NCBI GenBank assembly: GCA_036924285.1
Contig: JAYKYS010000008.1
Coordinates: forward strand, 15,299,001 to 15,363,000
DNA length: 64,000 nucleotides
From: Asterella californica
Taxonomy: Eukaryota; Streptophyta; Marchantiopsida; Marchantiales; Aytoniaceae
Direction: 5' to 3'
In this document: piece by piece, positions 42,810 through 53,519 of the stretch
How positions within the stretch are numbered: position 1 is the stretch's first letter
Layout of the letters: each line of letters starts with the position of its first letter
Position numbers and translations under genes: made by a program
The notes under the pieces: model-generated
What the model was told of the DNA's origin: nothing
Seen by the model: only the letters and a program-made list of their open reading frames with translations
The model's database searches: none

Positions 42810-42838
42810 TTGGAAAGAGGTCACCAAGAGCTTTCCAA
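42810..42838. repeat. TTGGAAAG...CTTTCCAA hairpin, copy 3
   Basis: Same stem with loop AGGTCACCAAGAG. Loop length equals that of the other copies. Confidence 0.75.
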
Positions 42839-45800
42839 AGACATTTAAAAATAGTTAATTTAGACATAAGAGGAAAATATAACATAGGTTCAAATCTGAA
42901 AGAAGGCGTTTAGGTTAAACTGGACAAATCTATTAGAAAGAGATTTCTGAATGTAACCACGAAAGTTTGAAGCAATTATCTCTATTCTGCTATAAATGAC
43001 ACCCAAAACTCGAAAATCAACAATTGTGATGTAGTTCTAGCCCAATCCTAACTTCAAATTGGCATAACTCCTTCTTTATTACTCCAAATCGATCAAAATT
43101 TGAACTGACAGTGATTGGCACGACGAGCTCTCTCACCTTATGCTCTCAGATCTTCGGATTCCCTTACCAAAAGCTCGAACTGCTCCTAAGACCTCTACCT
43201 CCAAGTTTAGAGGTTCACAAAAGATAAAAATGAACCAATGGGAGTTCATGACTTCACTTCCTTGTCCTTTTGTGCCTCTAATCCACGTGGCAACTTAACT
43301 TCACACACATGTTACGTGTCAAGCCTCTAAAGTGTCAACGTAAACCTTAAACTTCTTGCGAAGACATGTAAAGTGATATGTAACTCAAAAAGATAACTTA
43401 AACAAGCTAGAAAGCATGCATGGATGACATGTAAGCACAACCCATGAGCTTAAACTCTATCCACATGATAAACCTAAAGTTATGTACTTTGAACAACATA
43501 GATAAGTATGAAATCACTTGCACAAGCGTACGAATGCTTGAACAAGACAAACAATCTATTAGGGCGTAAAATCTATAACATAATAGTGTTAACACCATAT
43601 GCAAAGATGTCAAACATATGTATAAATGAGAAGTAATATTTAGCTAACTGTGTAGTATGTAATCGCCAAGTAGTGCGACAACGTCAGTGATAAAACGGAC
43701 GTGATGCTAAAATTTTAGCAAAATACTTGAAACGTCGATCTGTATAAAGATAATCAGCGATCCACTCAGCTCTACAACCCGATAAACTCAGATAAAGAGA
43801 GCCGGCGAACCGTTTATGAGAGTCGATGACTTGACCAACACTAACGATTGGACTAAACAATTAGATTGATGTAATAGCAATAAATTATTTTAAAATAAAA
43901 ACTTCTTGTTATTTTTATTTGATGAGTGTAGATGCTTCAAGTTGACTAAAAATATAAAACGAAAGAAACAGCAGCAAGGTGTTATTTACATACAAAAAAT
44001 AACAATTAGTTGTTATTGTTACTTGGTTCGTGCGATCACATTGCGAGTGCCCTTGCCTTTAGTATACGACACAAGAAATAAACACAAGTTGTCATTTACT
44101 CAGTTCATGCGTAGATGATGCGTCCATCCTCAGTTTTCTTGGTTTGTTCGACGGCCTTCTTTATTTAATTGTAATATTCATAAATTTAAATTATAGAATC
44201 ACGAGGTAATGAGAATTTCAAATCATCAAAATGTTCAAAACTTTAAATTTGGATCTACCTCTCAAAATACCGGTACGTCACAAACTTTGAGATAAAGTCG
44301 TGTAGAGTAAAATCTCGAAGATACCGGGAATGAATCTTATGTGACTGAGCAAGTGTACACTCGTAACTCGTCCACGCAAGGAGAAGTTGCTTCTTACAAA
44401 ATACTCTATTCTTGTAACATTCTTCTCTTTCTTTGTTGAATTTAGTCTGGACTTGAGAGCTTTTTGTTTTCGAAGTTGAGGATTAAACAACCATGGTTTA
44501 ACTCTTGCTTGGCTCGCAGTGATGCAACTAGTTAAGACTCGAATGGTATTGTTTTGGATAGCAGTGGAAAGAGTGTGGTTTCATAGACAAATTTTCCTAG
44601 AAAAACAAATCTCTACGCTTGCCATAGAACTGTGAGACTATGCTTTAGCGATTATTCGGATCTATATTATTTCTTCTTTCCATTCTCGGTTTGAAAGTGA
44701 GTCTCTCCGTCTTCTTTCTTCTTACCCGTTCCCTAATACGATAAAATACATTACATGACAAAATAAAAAATTACACTTGTGATAAAATTGTGGGCTTATG
44801 CGTTAACAATTTATCTGGATGTGAACTCTTTCCTCTTCTTTCCAAGCTCACAGCAACTCCCTTCGTCTTTCTCTTGTTTTAATAGTCCTTAATGCGAACA
44901 AAATACACTACACAACAAAATTTTAATTTTCTTTCTGGTTTTCACAATCCACCTAAAACTATGGTAACGCAGAGCAAAAAAATTAACACGTAAAATACCT
45001 CGATTTTGAACAAAATGGTATATTTTCATGCTTTCAAAAATAAAGAAGAAAATTCGGTGGACTATTATTTGGATTGATTCTGGTCATTCCCTTTACTATG
45101 ATCAATCTAGTTAATTCTTTTCATATCAAAGAACTGGATTTTTTTGTATACTCATGATTTAAATCAATTTATATTATTAATTTTTCTTTTAACGTAAGGT
45201 TTTTATGCATAGTTTTCACCAAAATTAATGAGATGACTATGTGAACATAGGTAGAAATTTTGAAAACTTATTTCTTTTTATGCTTATATGTGTTTTGTAA
45301 CATATGTGTATATTCCAAAAAATAAGAACCCAATTGTTTGACTATAATGAGGTTCTCCTGTACTCATATGTTTTTTTCCAAATTTAATCATATCAAAAGA
45401 GCTATTCATGTCATCTAGTTGGTGCCAGTCGAACAGAAGACACTCGCATGTTACAGCAATTCTTTTTCAAAGGGAACTCATACTTATTATGTACACAAAA
45501 TATTACATAATATTCTTACTTGACATGAAATATTCATTTTTTTGGTACGTAAAGTTTTCTTCTGTAAAAATTCCATTATCTCTTTCTTGGATCTGGTTCA
45601 CTTTGGATCTTGATTCTTTCGCAGATCTTACCATGTTATATACAATGAACTGGGAATTCTTATAAAGTTTATTTATATTTAGAGTCGTATAGTATTTTTT
45701 AACATTCCAAAAATATAAATATAAACAGTGTGATAACGATAATAACGAGAGAGTTTTACAAAAGGAAAATCCATTACCAAAGAAAGTGGAACTATACCAG

Positions 45801-46676
45801 ATGTGATTATAACGAGGATCGACAGTTTATGTGTAAAATAATTTGTATATAGATTAACCCATTGCCCGAGAGTGGCTTATGCATGTAAGCCAATGCCTGA
45901 GGGAATGAGGTTATGCTGGACAGTGCAATACATTGCGTAAATCACGTGCGAAACTATTCACTCAAATCCCCTAGCATTACGCTGGCTACACGTGGCTACA
46001 CGTGGTATTACGTTTGCAAACCAAAATTCGCAAAACGATACTTCTCAGAAAACCTCAGAAAACTTCTCCAACAAGGAATTTTCGACGTAACCTCTAGGTT
46101 TGAAACGTCCATCCTTGGGTTAGATTTCTCGCAAGTTTAGAGTAATGTTTCTACGAGGACGCTAGGCGTGCTAGGCGCGCGTACGAACGGAAGATTCACT
46201 AGTGGAGCTCCGGATGCACCGCGCCGGTCCCCCAATGAGCACGCAAGGTCTCCATGCACATCTTTGCTTTCATAGGCTTGAGCCTCGACAGAGAAATGGG
46301 ACCCTTCGGACACTTCAAAAGTTCGAGCAGCTTCGGTCATCAATGCAGAAGAGTCTAGTTTGTAGATTCTTCTTCTTCCGCGCTTCCGCCTTGACACGCG
46401 AAACTGGCTCCTTACTCAAGTTACTCTCGTTAGGCTGCTGTTATGCAACTTGGATGGAGATATGGAAGTAATTTATAACTAAGTGTGGAAGTAAGGAACT
46501 GAAGAAAGAGATGCTTGCTATTCATCCTCCCGCATGCTCTGCTTGAATCGTGATGACGACCGTAATTCGTTGGCCAATTGGAATCTCAATTTCTCTTTCC
46601 AATTTAGGTGGGCTTCTCCGGATCAGAGTATACGGTCTGTTCTCTCGTGTTCGCTCCTCGTTTTAAACCACCAGTG

Positions 46677-46691
46677 CCCCTATAAAAGGGG
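46677..46691 (+). promoter_or_regulatory. TATA box in palindrome CCCCTATAAAAGGGG
   Basis: Good TATA box (TATAAAA) framed by CCCC and GGGG. Downstream lie a TACGTGGC element (about 46709) and a TTTAGGGTTTTTT telo-box-like 5' leader motif (about 46805), both common in plant genes. It points to a plus-strand transcript reading into 46.8-48.4 kb. Confidence 0.6.
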
Positions 46692-46878
46692 CGTACTGGC
46701 GACTTGCTTACGTGGCATATTGCCGCGTACAGCGGGACTGCATCGAACAGTGACCGAGTGCCTCGTACCGGAAAATTTTGAACTCGCCTGAGCGCGTCAC
46801 GAGGTTTAGGGTTTTTTTCTCCATCGTCTGATCGCTCACGAGGTTGCGGCTTCGTCATTGTTCGCTCGCTTCCTCGCT

Positions 46879-47026
46879 TCCTCGCTGTGGCTTGGTCATC
46901 GTTCGCAGACTCATTTCATTGCTGTGGCTTGGTCATCGTTCGCAGACTCGTTTCCTCGCTGCGGCTTCGCCATCGTTCGCAGACTCGTTTTCTCGCTGCA
47001 GCTTCGCCATCGTTCGCAGGTTCAGG
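46879..47026 (+). repeat. 37-bp tandem repeat, four copies, in leader
   Basis: Units start at 46879, 46916, 46953 and 46990. Each contains GGCTT(C/G)G(C/T)CATCGTTCGCAG. The period of 37 is not a multiple of three, so a coding role is unlikely. Confidence 0.85.
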
Positions 47027-47760
47027 TTGTGGATGCGCGCGGCAAGTTTAGGCTCTAGATTTTCAGTGTTTTTCTCCCGGCCATCGCTGCGGCTTCACCA
47101 TTGCTGTGGAGTCGCCATCATTCCGCAATCGTTCCGGTGTTTGTGTCGATTCTTTGCGGGTGCGTTGCGGATTCAGGCTCGATCAGTTTCATTTATTCTG
47201 TCTTGCTGCCACCTTCGGGCCATCGCTGGGGTTCAACATCGTCGTGCTCTTATCGGCCATCGCTACGACGTCATCATTAGTCCGCAGCACGTTTGATTTG
47301 GTTTGTGTCGGTTCTTTTCAGTTCGAGCTTCTGTATTCAGTTGTTTTCTCGGCTTTTCGGTTCTCAATCGAGGTTTCAAGGCGGGTGCATTGCAGGTTCA
47401 GGTTCGAGGTTTTGCGGGTGCATTCAGGGTTCAGGTAAACCTGAAAATAGTTTCGTTTAGTCCATCGAATGTTATAGTCTCTGTGAGGCTTGCAGGTTTG
47501 CGGCATTAGTTTGTTGGATATCCGATCGTTCTGACCGTACCGTTAGTTCTGCAGTTCCGAGTTTCTCCCTGTAAAGATTTGCACATTTGTTTCTTGCTTC
47601 TGTATGACATTCTAAAAGCTCGACTTCCTGCATTATGGATTTGACTTTATCTCAGTTATGTTGTCTATTTGCTGGGTATATGTAGGTGGAATATACAACA
47701 TATCGAGGTTCACTTTCGAGCCATCGCTGCCTACAACATATCGAGGTTCACCTTCTAGCC

Positions 47761-47940
47761 TGGCTTCTCAGTTGAGTGGTTTCGCTTGGTACTTTCGGTT
47801 CTCAGTTCACCTTCGAGCCTCAGTTATCAGTTCTAAGGTTTATCTTGGTTCTTTTCGGTTCTCGGTTCACTTTCGAGCCTCAGTTCTTTGTTCAGTGGTT
47901 TATCATGGTTCTTTTTGGTTCTCATGTTTTCTGGTTAGTT
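47761..47940 (+). repeat. 60-bp tandem repeat, three copies
   Basis: Units start at 47761, 47821 and 47881 and include GGTTCTC(A/G)GTTCACTTTCGAGCCT; the third copy is degenerate at its end. It lies in the presumed leader or leader intron of the gene at 48020. A related TCGAGGTTCAC block is duplicated just upstream (47700-47755). Confidence 0.85.
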
Positions 47941-48019
47941 TTTGACAGATTGAAAACTCGTTTTCATTAGGGGGAGTGCACTGTGAGTGTTATCTTCTTT
48001 CTGGGTTCAGATAGGTTCC

Positions 48020-48409
48020 ATGCCACATACGGTGAAGAGACGCAGGGTGATGGCTGATGAAGAGTTGGAAGATACTTGGATAGTCTCGGGTGGTTGTCTT
48101 GGTGACAGTTCTCTTTCTTTCACGACACAAGAACTGCGTTTAGGTTTTCCTGGTTATTGTGCCGCTGTGATGGCTTTCGTTATTTCTGATGGAGGTGAAC
48201 ACCTATGGGACTTTGAGAGTGAATTGATAGCTTGTATTTCAGCCTCTTACACCGAAGAAACCTCCAAGAAGAAGCGTTTTGCTATTTACCGAGAGCTCTC
48301 TTTTCTTCTTGGTTATGTAGAACGGAAGCAGTTGCCGGAACTCCTTGAAGCTGCTGTAAAAAACGAGTTTCATGATCACAGTGAAGTTTTTGTTGGTTTT
48401 CAGAGCTAA
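48020..48409 (+). CDS. Unknown 130-codon protein with repeat-rich leader
   Basis: ORF from ATG at 48020 (MPHTVKRRRVMADEELED). An upstream in-frame ATG at 47987 would lie before a likely splice acceptor (TTTCTGGGTTCAG ending 48010), so I prefer 48020. The N terminus has a basic KRRR cluster (possible nuclear signal) and then an acidic patch. The rest is a mixed alpha-type sequence with GFPGYCAAVMAF and LLGYVERKQLPELLEAA. No signal peptide or membrane segment. I do not recognise the family. A TATA box at 46681, the telo-box-like leader and a TGTAATGTACATGTAG sequence after the stop fit a transcribed gene. The leader probably contains one intron (donor CAG/GTAAAC near 47434). An alternative is a chance ORF in repeat DNA. 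Confidence 0.5.
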   Translation: MPHTVKRRRVMADEELEDTWIVSGGCLGDSSLSFTTQELRLGFPGYCAAVMAFVISDGGEHLWDFESELIACISASYTEETSKKKRFAIYRELSFLLGYVERKQLPELLEAAVKNEFHDHSEVFVGFQS

Positions 48410-50110
48410 TTTTTCTGTTTCTGTTGTGTAATGTACATGTAGATTCTCGTATCTCTGTCTCTGTATTTTTTTCTTAGTTGCATACATATTGCATCCTGAT
48501 TAGCAGGTCTAGGAGCTGCTGAATGAGCTCCTATGAAATGCTATGCCCAGATGGGGGCTTCCAAGGGTTCAACCCCCTGTAGCATGTCATGTGATTTTCT
48601 GTCTCCTCTCAGCATAGCCGTGGCACAGAGTCTGCCGCAAAGGTTGCAGCGAAGGAGGAGAAATTTTTGGTGGGATTTCTGGTTTGACTCCACAACACCC
48701 GGACATTGTTATCAGTTTTGCAGTATTAGAAAGTCTGGAAAGACGAACAGGGCAGGGTCGAACGGAACCGGATCTGTAAAGATAGGCCATGGTGAAACGC
48801 TGAACGAGGAAAAAATGAGTTTTGTCGACAGAGGACTGAGTGAGTCTGACTAGATAATATTATTATATTCTTCAGGCTGTGGAAGGAGTTCTCTCAGTCT
48901 CTCAGTCGAGTGTGGCATGTCGTGTGCTTCACAACGTGTCGGTTTCCCGCTACTGAGCTGCGAGTCCAATGGCTAGGCATAATGCAGCAACCGCAGCTTC
49001 GACAGTTCGTCTGGGTCGCCTCGAATTTTTAGTCTTGTTCGCCCCAGTTCGCCTCGGTCCTTGTATCTGCCCATCAACTTGGGCTTTAGAGTCTTGACGT
49101 CGTCTCACGAACGTGCACTCTCGTGGGGACTCTTCATTATACTCCGTGAACGATGATAAGCCTGAAAAATTTTGCAAGCAAAAGAACTGGCTCTAAGTTT
49201 AATTTTCTATCGATTTCGCATCACCTGTGATACGCCACGGTTGTAGTCTAGATGGCATAACCCCAAGACTACCACTATGGTTCTACGCGAAGTTACAAGG
49301 ACAAAACTCTACAGGGATAATTTCTTAGTGACAAAACGGCGAAGGATAACACAAAATCCTAAACCTTAGAGTAAGCCAATAATATAAAGTCACCTTTTGG
49401 CACAAATTATTTCATGTTTAGCTCTCCCTACAGAAGCTCATTGGGAAACAACTTCCTCATATCATTCATAGAAGGAACCACTAACGTACGAAAGGTTTAG
49501 CACATATTGGGCCCTTCCTGTAAAGAAACCACTTCATTGGTGCTTATAAGAAACACTCGAACATTAAAAACAGTACCTTGCAAATATTTTAATCCGTACT
49601 CCAAGTGGCATTCTCGAGTTTAGAATTCAACGAGTTCACCTGTCAAAGCACTTCAACAGTGTAGGACTCTACCGGGAAAAACCTAAAAGCCATGGCAGAA
49701 GCCTGAATTATAGCTAGTGTCAAGGTAGATGGTATTACTTCATATTAATCCGAAAAGTACAAGAGTTTTATTTCTCATAATTTTTACCATATGGAAAAAC
49801 CTAAAAGCCATGGCAGAAGCCTGAATTATAGCTAGTGTCAAGGTAGATGGTATTACTTCATATTAATCCGAAAAGTACAAGAGTTTTATCTCTCATAATT
49901 TTTACCATATGGAAAAACAACAAGTTATATACGATGAAAACATTTTTGTACTATGTTCAATATTCAACAATGGAAAATGTTGCTAATAGATACTTTAATA
50001 CTTGTTGATCGTCACCTGTGCAGAAACAATCAAATTATCAGTTATAACTTCATCAGCATTCAATTTCCAAAATAAGTGAAGTGAACAATCAAGTTTAGTA
50101 CTTACATAGA
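48410..50110. other. Intergenic DNA between the 130-aa ORF and the transposase-like gene
   Basis: Contains 3' flank sequence, a GC-richer patch at 48540-48840 with no defensible gene, a 118-bp tandem duplication (49681-49916), and AT-rich DNA. It may include the downstream end of the transposon that the gene at 50111 derives from. No terminal inverted repeat was found by eye. Confidence 0.45.
49681..49916. repeat. 118-bp tandem duplication
   Basis: 49681-49798 and 49799-49916 match with one visible mismatch (TTTTATTTCTC against TTTTATCTCTC). A recent duplication. Confidence 0.92.
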
Positions 50111-52522
50111 CTACCTCGTATGCTCGCCGAATATCGTGTCCCTCAACTCAGTCTTCCATGCTGTTGTTCTCTGAAGTAGCTCTCGGCGTGTCTGAGTCCG
50201 GTTGCGCACTGTCGTATGTTGAGGACGTCGCTGATAAATCTTGATGGGCTCCCGACGTATATTCTCGTTCCAGTCCATGCAACAGGCTGCCAATCGAGCT
50301 TCATGTGACTTCGCAAAATGTGTCCTTTTCGTTGCAAACTTGTTTATGACCGAATTGAATGTCTCCGACATATAGTTCTCTCGAGCTCTTGTATAAAATC
50401 GCATCTTCGCTGACGTAATGGTCTTCTTCATGAATTCTACCATAGCTCGATGAGTGGGAGAATCTACAACGCAGACATCATTTACGGTTTACATCATAAG
50501 GAAGTGCTCAAGTCTAAACTAATCTTAATCTAAGCAATTATTCATTATAGAATATACTGAACATACCTCGTAGATAATATGTGTCCGATGCGGGTCTATT
50601 TAAGTCTGGGATATTGCAGCAAGGTCTGTCTCCGGGTAGAGTCATGCACGTCTTGTGATCTCCTGCCCAATGATCGGCTGCATTCTGAATGTCCGAGACT
50701 AAGATGCTCGTGTCGTCTTCACCATCAGTACGATAACGACCACCAACCATGACTGTCCTCCTCGCATTCAACTGACAACAAGTGTAGATCCATCCCTTCA
50801 GCTTGTCTGCAATACCGTGAGTCATCAGCTCTGGATACATATATCGTCGAGAACCGACGATCTCACTATCTCGAAGATCTCGTATCCCAGCCACTCGCTG
50901 AACCAACACGGGTTTATTTCCCATAGTCGAAGCTCCTTGAGATCGAAGCCATGCATCCAGTTGTCTCTTTGTAAGGAGCTCAAGGTCAGCAATCACCTCA
51001 GCATCTTCAACACCACCGGGAGGACGCTTCTTGGTCTGCACCTCCGCTAAGAACTTCTTGATCACGTTCTTGCACTTGTGCCATAGGTCTTTCTGGCTCA
51101 CAATGCCGTGTCGACGTAATATAACATCCACCGATGACTTGTCATCATGGACAACCTCGTCAGGAACAATACCACGTGCTATCAATCGCTGGATCCCGAT
51201 CTCAAATGCCGCATCCTCGATCAACCATGAATTTCCTCCTGCCTCGACTCGAGTCATATTCACCATCTCGATGACTCGACCATCAGTCGCATCAAGGAAT
51301 GCACAAGTGCCATTGTAACCATTTCGGGTGGAGTCGTAACGGAGATCAGCATACACAACAAAGTTTCCTAAGACAAGACAAATTCAAACATACATATTTA
51401 GGACATTATGAGTAAGAATACTTATGACATGATATGACAACATGAGTAATAAACAAGTGACTTAGCTCAGTGTGAATACACTCACCTCCCATGGGTACAT
51501 GGTTCAAGTCAGGAAAATGTCGTGCAAGAACTTCCGACTGAACCTCCTCTTTCTTGATCGTCCATCGGTCAAGTGTTGCTTGAATCCATCCTATCCTTCG
51601 TCTCCTCCCGCTCTGAAATCCATAAAAGTGCTTCCGTCTTATAGGATGTAGGCCAACCTCTCCATAGATTGAATCCAACTGTGTATATCCTAATCCCGCA
51701 CATAGTGCAGAATGATACATACGGCACACGACATCGGGGATCTCATAATACAACTCCATCTCCGTCGACAACCAAACAAACTTGTGCTGACACTCACAAC
51801 TAAACTTCAACTTCCAAGTCTGATGAAAAGCCTTGATTGTTGGAGGTAACAAGAGCTTATCACATCTTGGGTGAGGACACTTCACCTTGAAGTCCTGAAA
51901 GAATTCTCTCAATCGAGACAAAGATACAAATCCAACCCTCGGGAGATTCTCGACAAGTATGTCAACTTCTCTCATGTCTCTCTCATGTGGCTCACGATCA
52001 TCCACTTCATTGGAGATCTGAGAATCTAGTATTGGATCTAATGGGACTTGAGAGTCCAACACGTCATCTGCCACCTATAGATAAAACATGCCAATTCAAA
52101 TAAGAAAATCTATAATGCACACACATTCACAACTTTACATGCATATTTGAGCTTGCTTGAAAGAGATGGAAAGACGTTCATACCTGAACACCCAACGCAT
52201 TCAAAACATCTAGATCGGCCACAAACTCATCATCATCCATCTCAGGCGCAAGTAGATCCAAATCACCCTCCTCTGGAATTACATCTGGAATCTCTATTCG
52301 AACCTCTGTCTCTCTGATCATTTCATCAATAACGACCCGAGCAGTTGCAAACAGAAAGTTCATAACCGCAGCATGCCCTGCACCAGGTCCCAAAAGTTGC
52401 ATCAGTTGTACATACCGCGGAAGCAACGACTCTGGGACCCTAATCAACCCTCCAGGGACCTCCGGACATCCTCTAGGTCTATGTCTATCGCCCGGTCGTG
52501 GTGGATGTACCCTAGGAAGCAT
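50111..52522 (-). CDS. DDE-transposase-like protein with SAP-like domain, four exons
   Basis: Exons 52522-52184, 52074-51486, 51367-50567 and 50463-50111 join with GT-AG introns of 109, 118 and 103 bp (donors GTATGA, GTGAGT, GTATGT; phases 0, 1, 1) into 693 residues without a stop. Start is ATG 52522; upstream codons in frame lack ATG. Visible parts: Pro/Arg-rich then acidic N terminus; zinc-ribbon-like CPHPRC...CECQH (about residue 150-185); GLGYTQLDSIYGEVGL helix; DDE-like core with YADLRYDSTRNGYNG (Asp 317/321), VVHDDKSS (about 382-387) and DLWHKCKNVIKKF; SAP-like LLTKRQLDAWLRSQGAS...LVQRV (about 441-468); ADHWAGDHKTC (about 540-550); and SETFNSVINKFATKR...R (Glu about 610). The layout resembles Mutator/KDZ-like eukaryotic transposases. 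It should bind DNA and perhaps cut it. Intact splicing fits an active or domesticated gene. No terminal repeats were found. Confidence 0.75.
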
Positions 52523-53449
52523 GAACGCCAAACTTGACAAGTAAAACGGACCTATCCGTCCGGAGGTCCAGTACTCGTCAGTTAGAGACCCAAAAAATCA
52601 CCTAAAAAAGATAAAAGTATTGAAATAAAATTATAATAATCTAAACTAAATATAAAATAAAAATATGACCACTCTTATTTTCCAAATCAGAAGAGGAAAA
52701 ATAAGCTCACAAAAACAATCCTAACAACAAAAATACAGCTATAATAATTTCAGAAGAGAACTGAAATTATAAAACAAAAGTCAGAAAGACTAAGAGACTT
52801 AGACAGAAAACTGAAAAATAAGTGAAAAAATATATTTCTACTATCTGAAATGCTCAGGTAATAAAAAACAACGGAAGGCAAAGAGGGGAAGAGGAAGGGC
52901 GGGCGGAGGACTCAGCGAGAAGGAGAAAGGAAAGAGTTGGGAATGGCCGGCCCATAGCGGGGTTAGCTGCGGGGAATGGGAGAAAACGGCGCGGCGATTT
53001 CCGGTTTCTGCTCCGGAAACTAAATCCGGTACCGGAAACTGGACCGGAAAACGCGAGTTCGGGACCGGGAAATTTTTTACGGTAAACCGGTAAAACGTTT
53101 CCGGCAGTATATTCAGGAAGCGGCTGTCCTCGCCGACCGGCGTTGTACGCTCCGGGAGAAAGTAAATTTCGTTTTTTTGCCTTTTCAGGTAGAACCTGCT
53201 CTTATTTCGAATCACTTCGTCACAGTAACAAAAGAATTTCATGTTAGAACTTTTCGAAATTCAAAAACAGAATATTCTTGAGATTCTGTCACAGATTCTG
53301 AAATTTTCTCTTTGTCTTCTTGTCCACGTCAGACATCCGTTTTGAGTCCGGATTGGTTCAGATTTTAGGTCTCAAAGAGATGAACGTTTTGCATCGTAGA
53401 TGAAGATCTGAGAATAACGAATAAATTCGTGACAAGTGTCCGCATTACT
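52523..53449. other. 5' flank of the transposase-like gene
   Basis: AT-rich for 300 bp, then GC-rich from 52870 to 53160 with several CCGGAAA and ACCGG words, which may be the promoter or leader of the minus-strand gene. The open minus frame at 52841-53242 is low in complexity, and I do not call it a gene. Confidence 0.45.
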
Positions 53450-53519
53450 GGTGGTAAACCCACCTCCGTCTGATTTTCCTAAGTCACGACTAAAATGATT
53501 AGAGGTGGGTTAACCCACC
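53450..53519. repeat. Nested palindrome with GGTGGGTTAACCCACC
   Basis: GGTGGTAAACCCACCTC (53450-53466) pairs imperfectly with 53502-53519. The right arm is itself a perfect 16-bp palindrome (53504-53519). Confidence 0.75.

Larger units (their letters stand above)
39233..46676. other. Long intergenic region without recognisable genes
   Basis: AT-rich DNA whose ORFs are all short and lack coding signs. It holds a TATA-like site near 39578, a TTGGAAAG hairpin motif three times (39433, 41960, 42810), and GC-richer stretches at 41.9-43.2 kb that look like old repeat DNA. GC content rises again from about 46.1 kb near the next transcription unit. Confidence 0.5.

Noticed and set aside
46137..46397. 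86-codon minus-strand ORF upstream of the TATA box
   Set aside because: No ATG at the start, no recognisable domain, and the opposite strand is open as well. It could be an exon but cannot be supported.
48541..48600. Possible tRNA gene or SINE head (GGTTCAACCCCC near 48568)
   Set aside because: Only a B-box-like word is present; the A box, acceptor stem and correct spacing are missing.
52841..53242. 133-codon minus-strand ORF upstream of the transposase-like gene
   Set aside because: Low-complexity Pro/Phe-rich translation of a GC-rich repeat-like stretch; more likely promoter or leader DNA.
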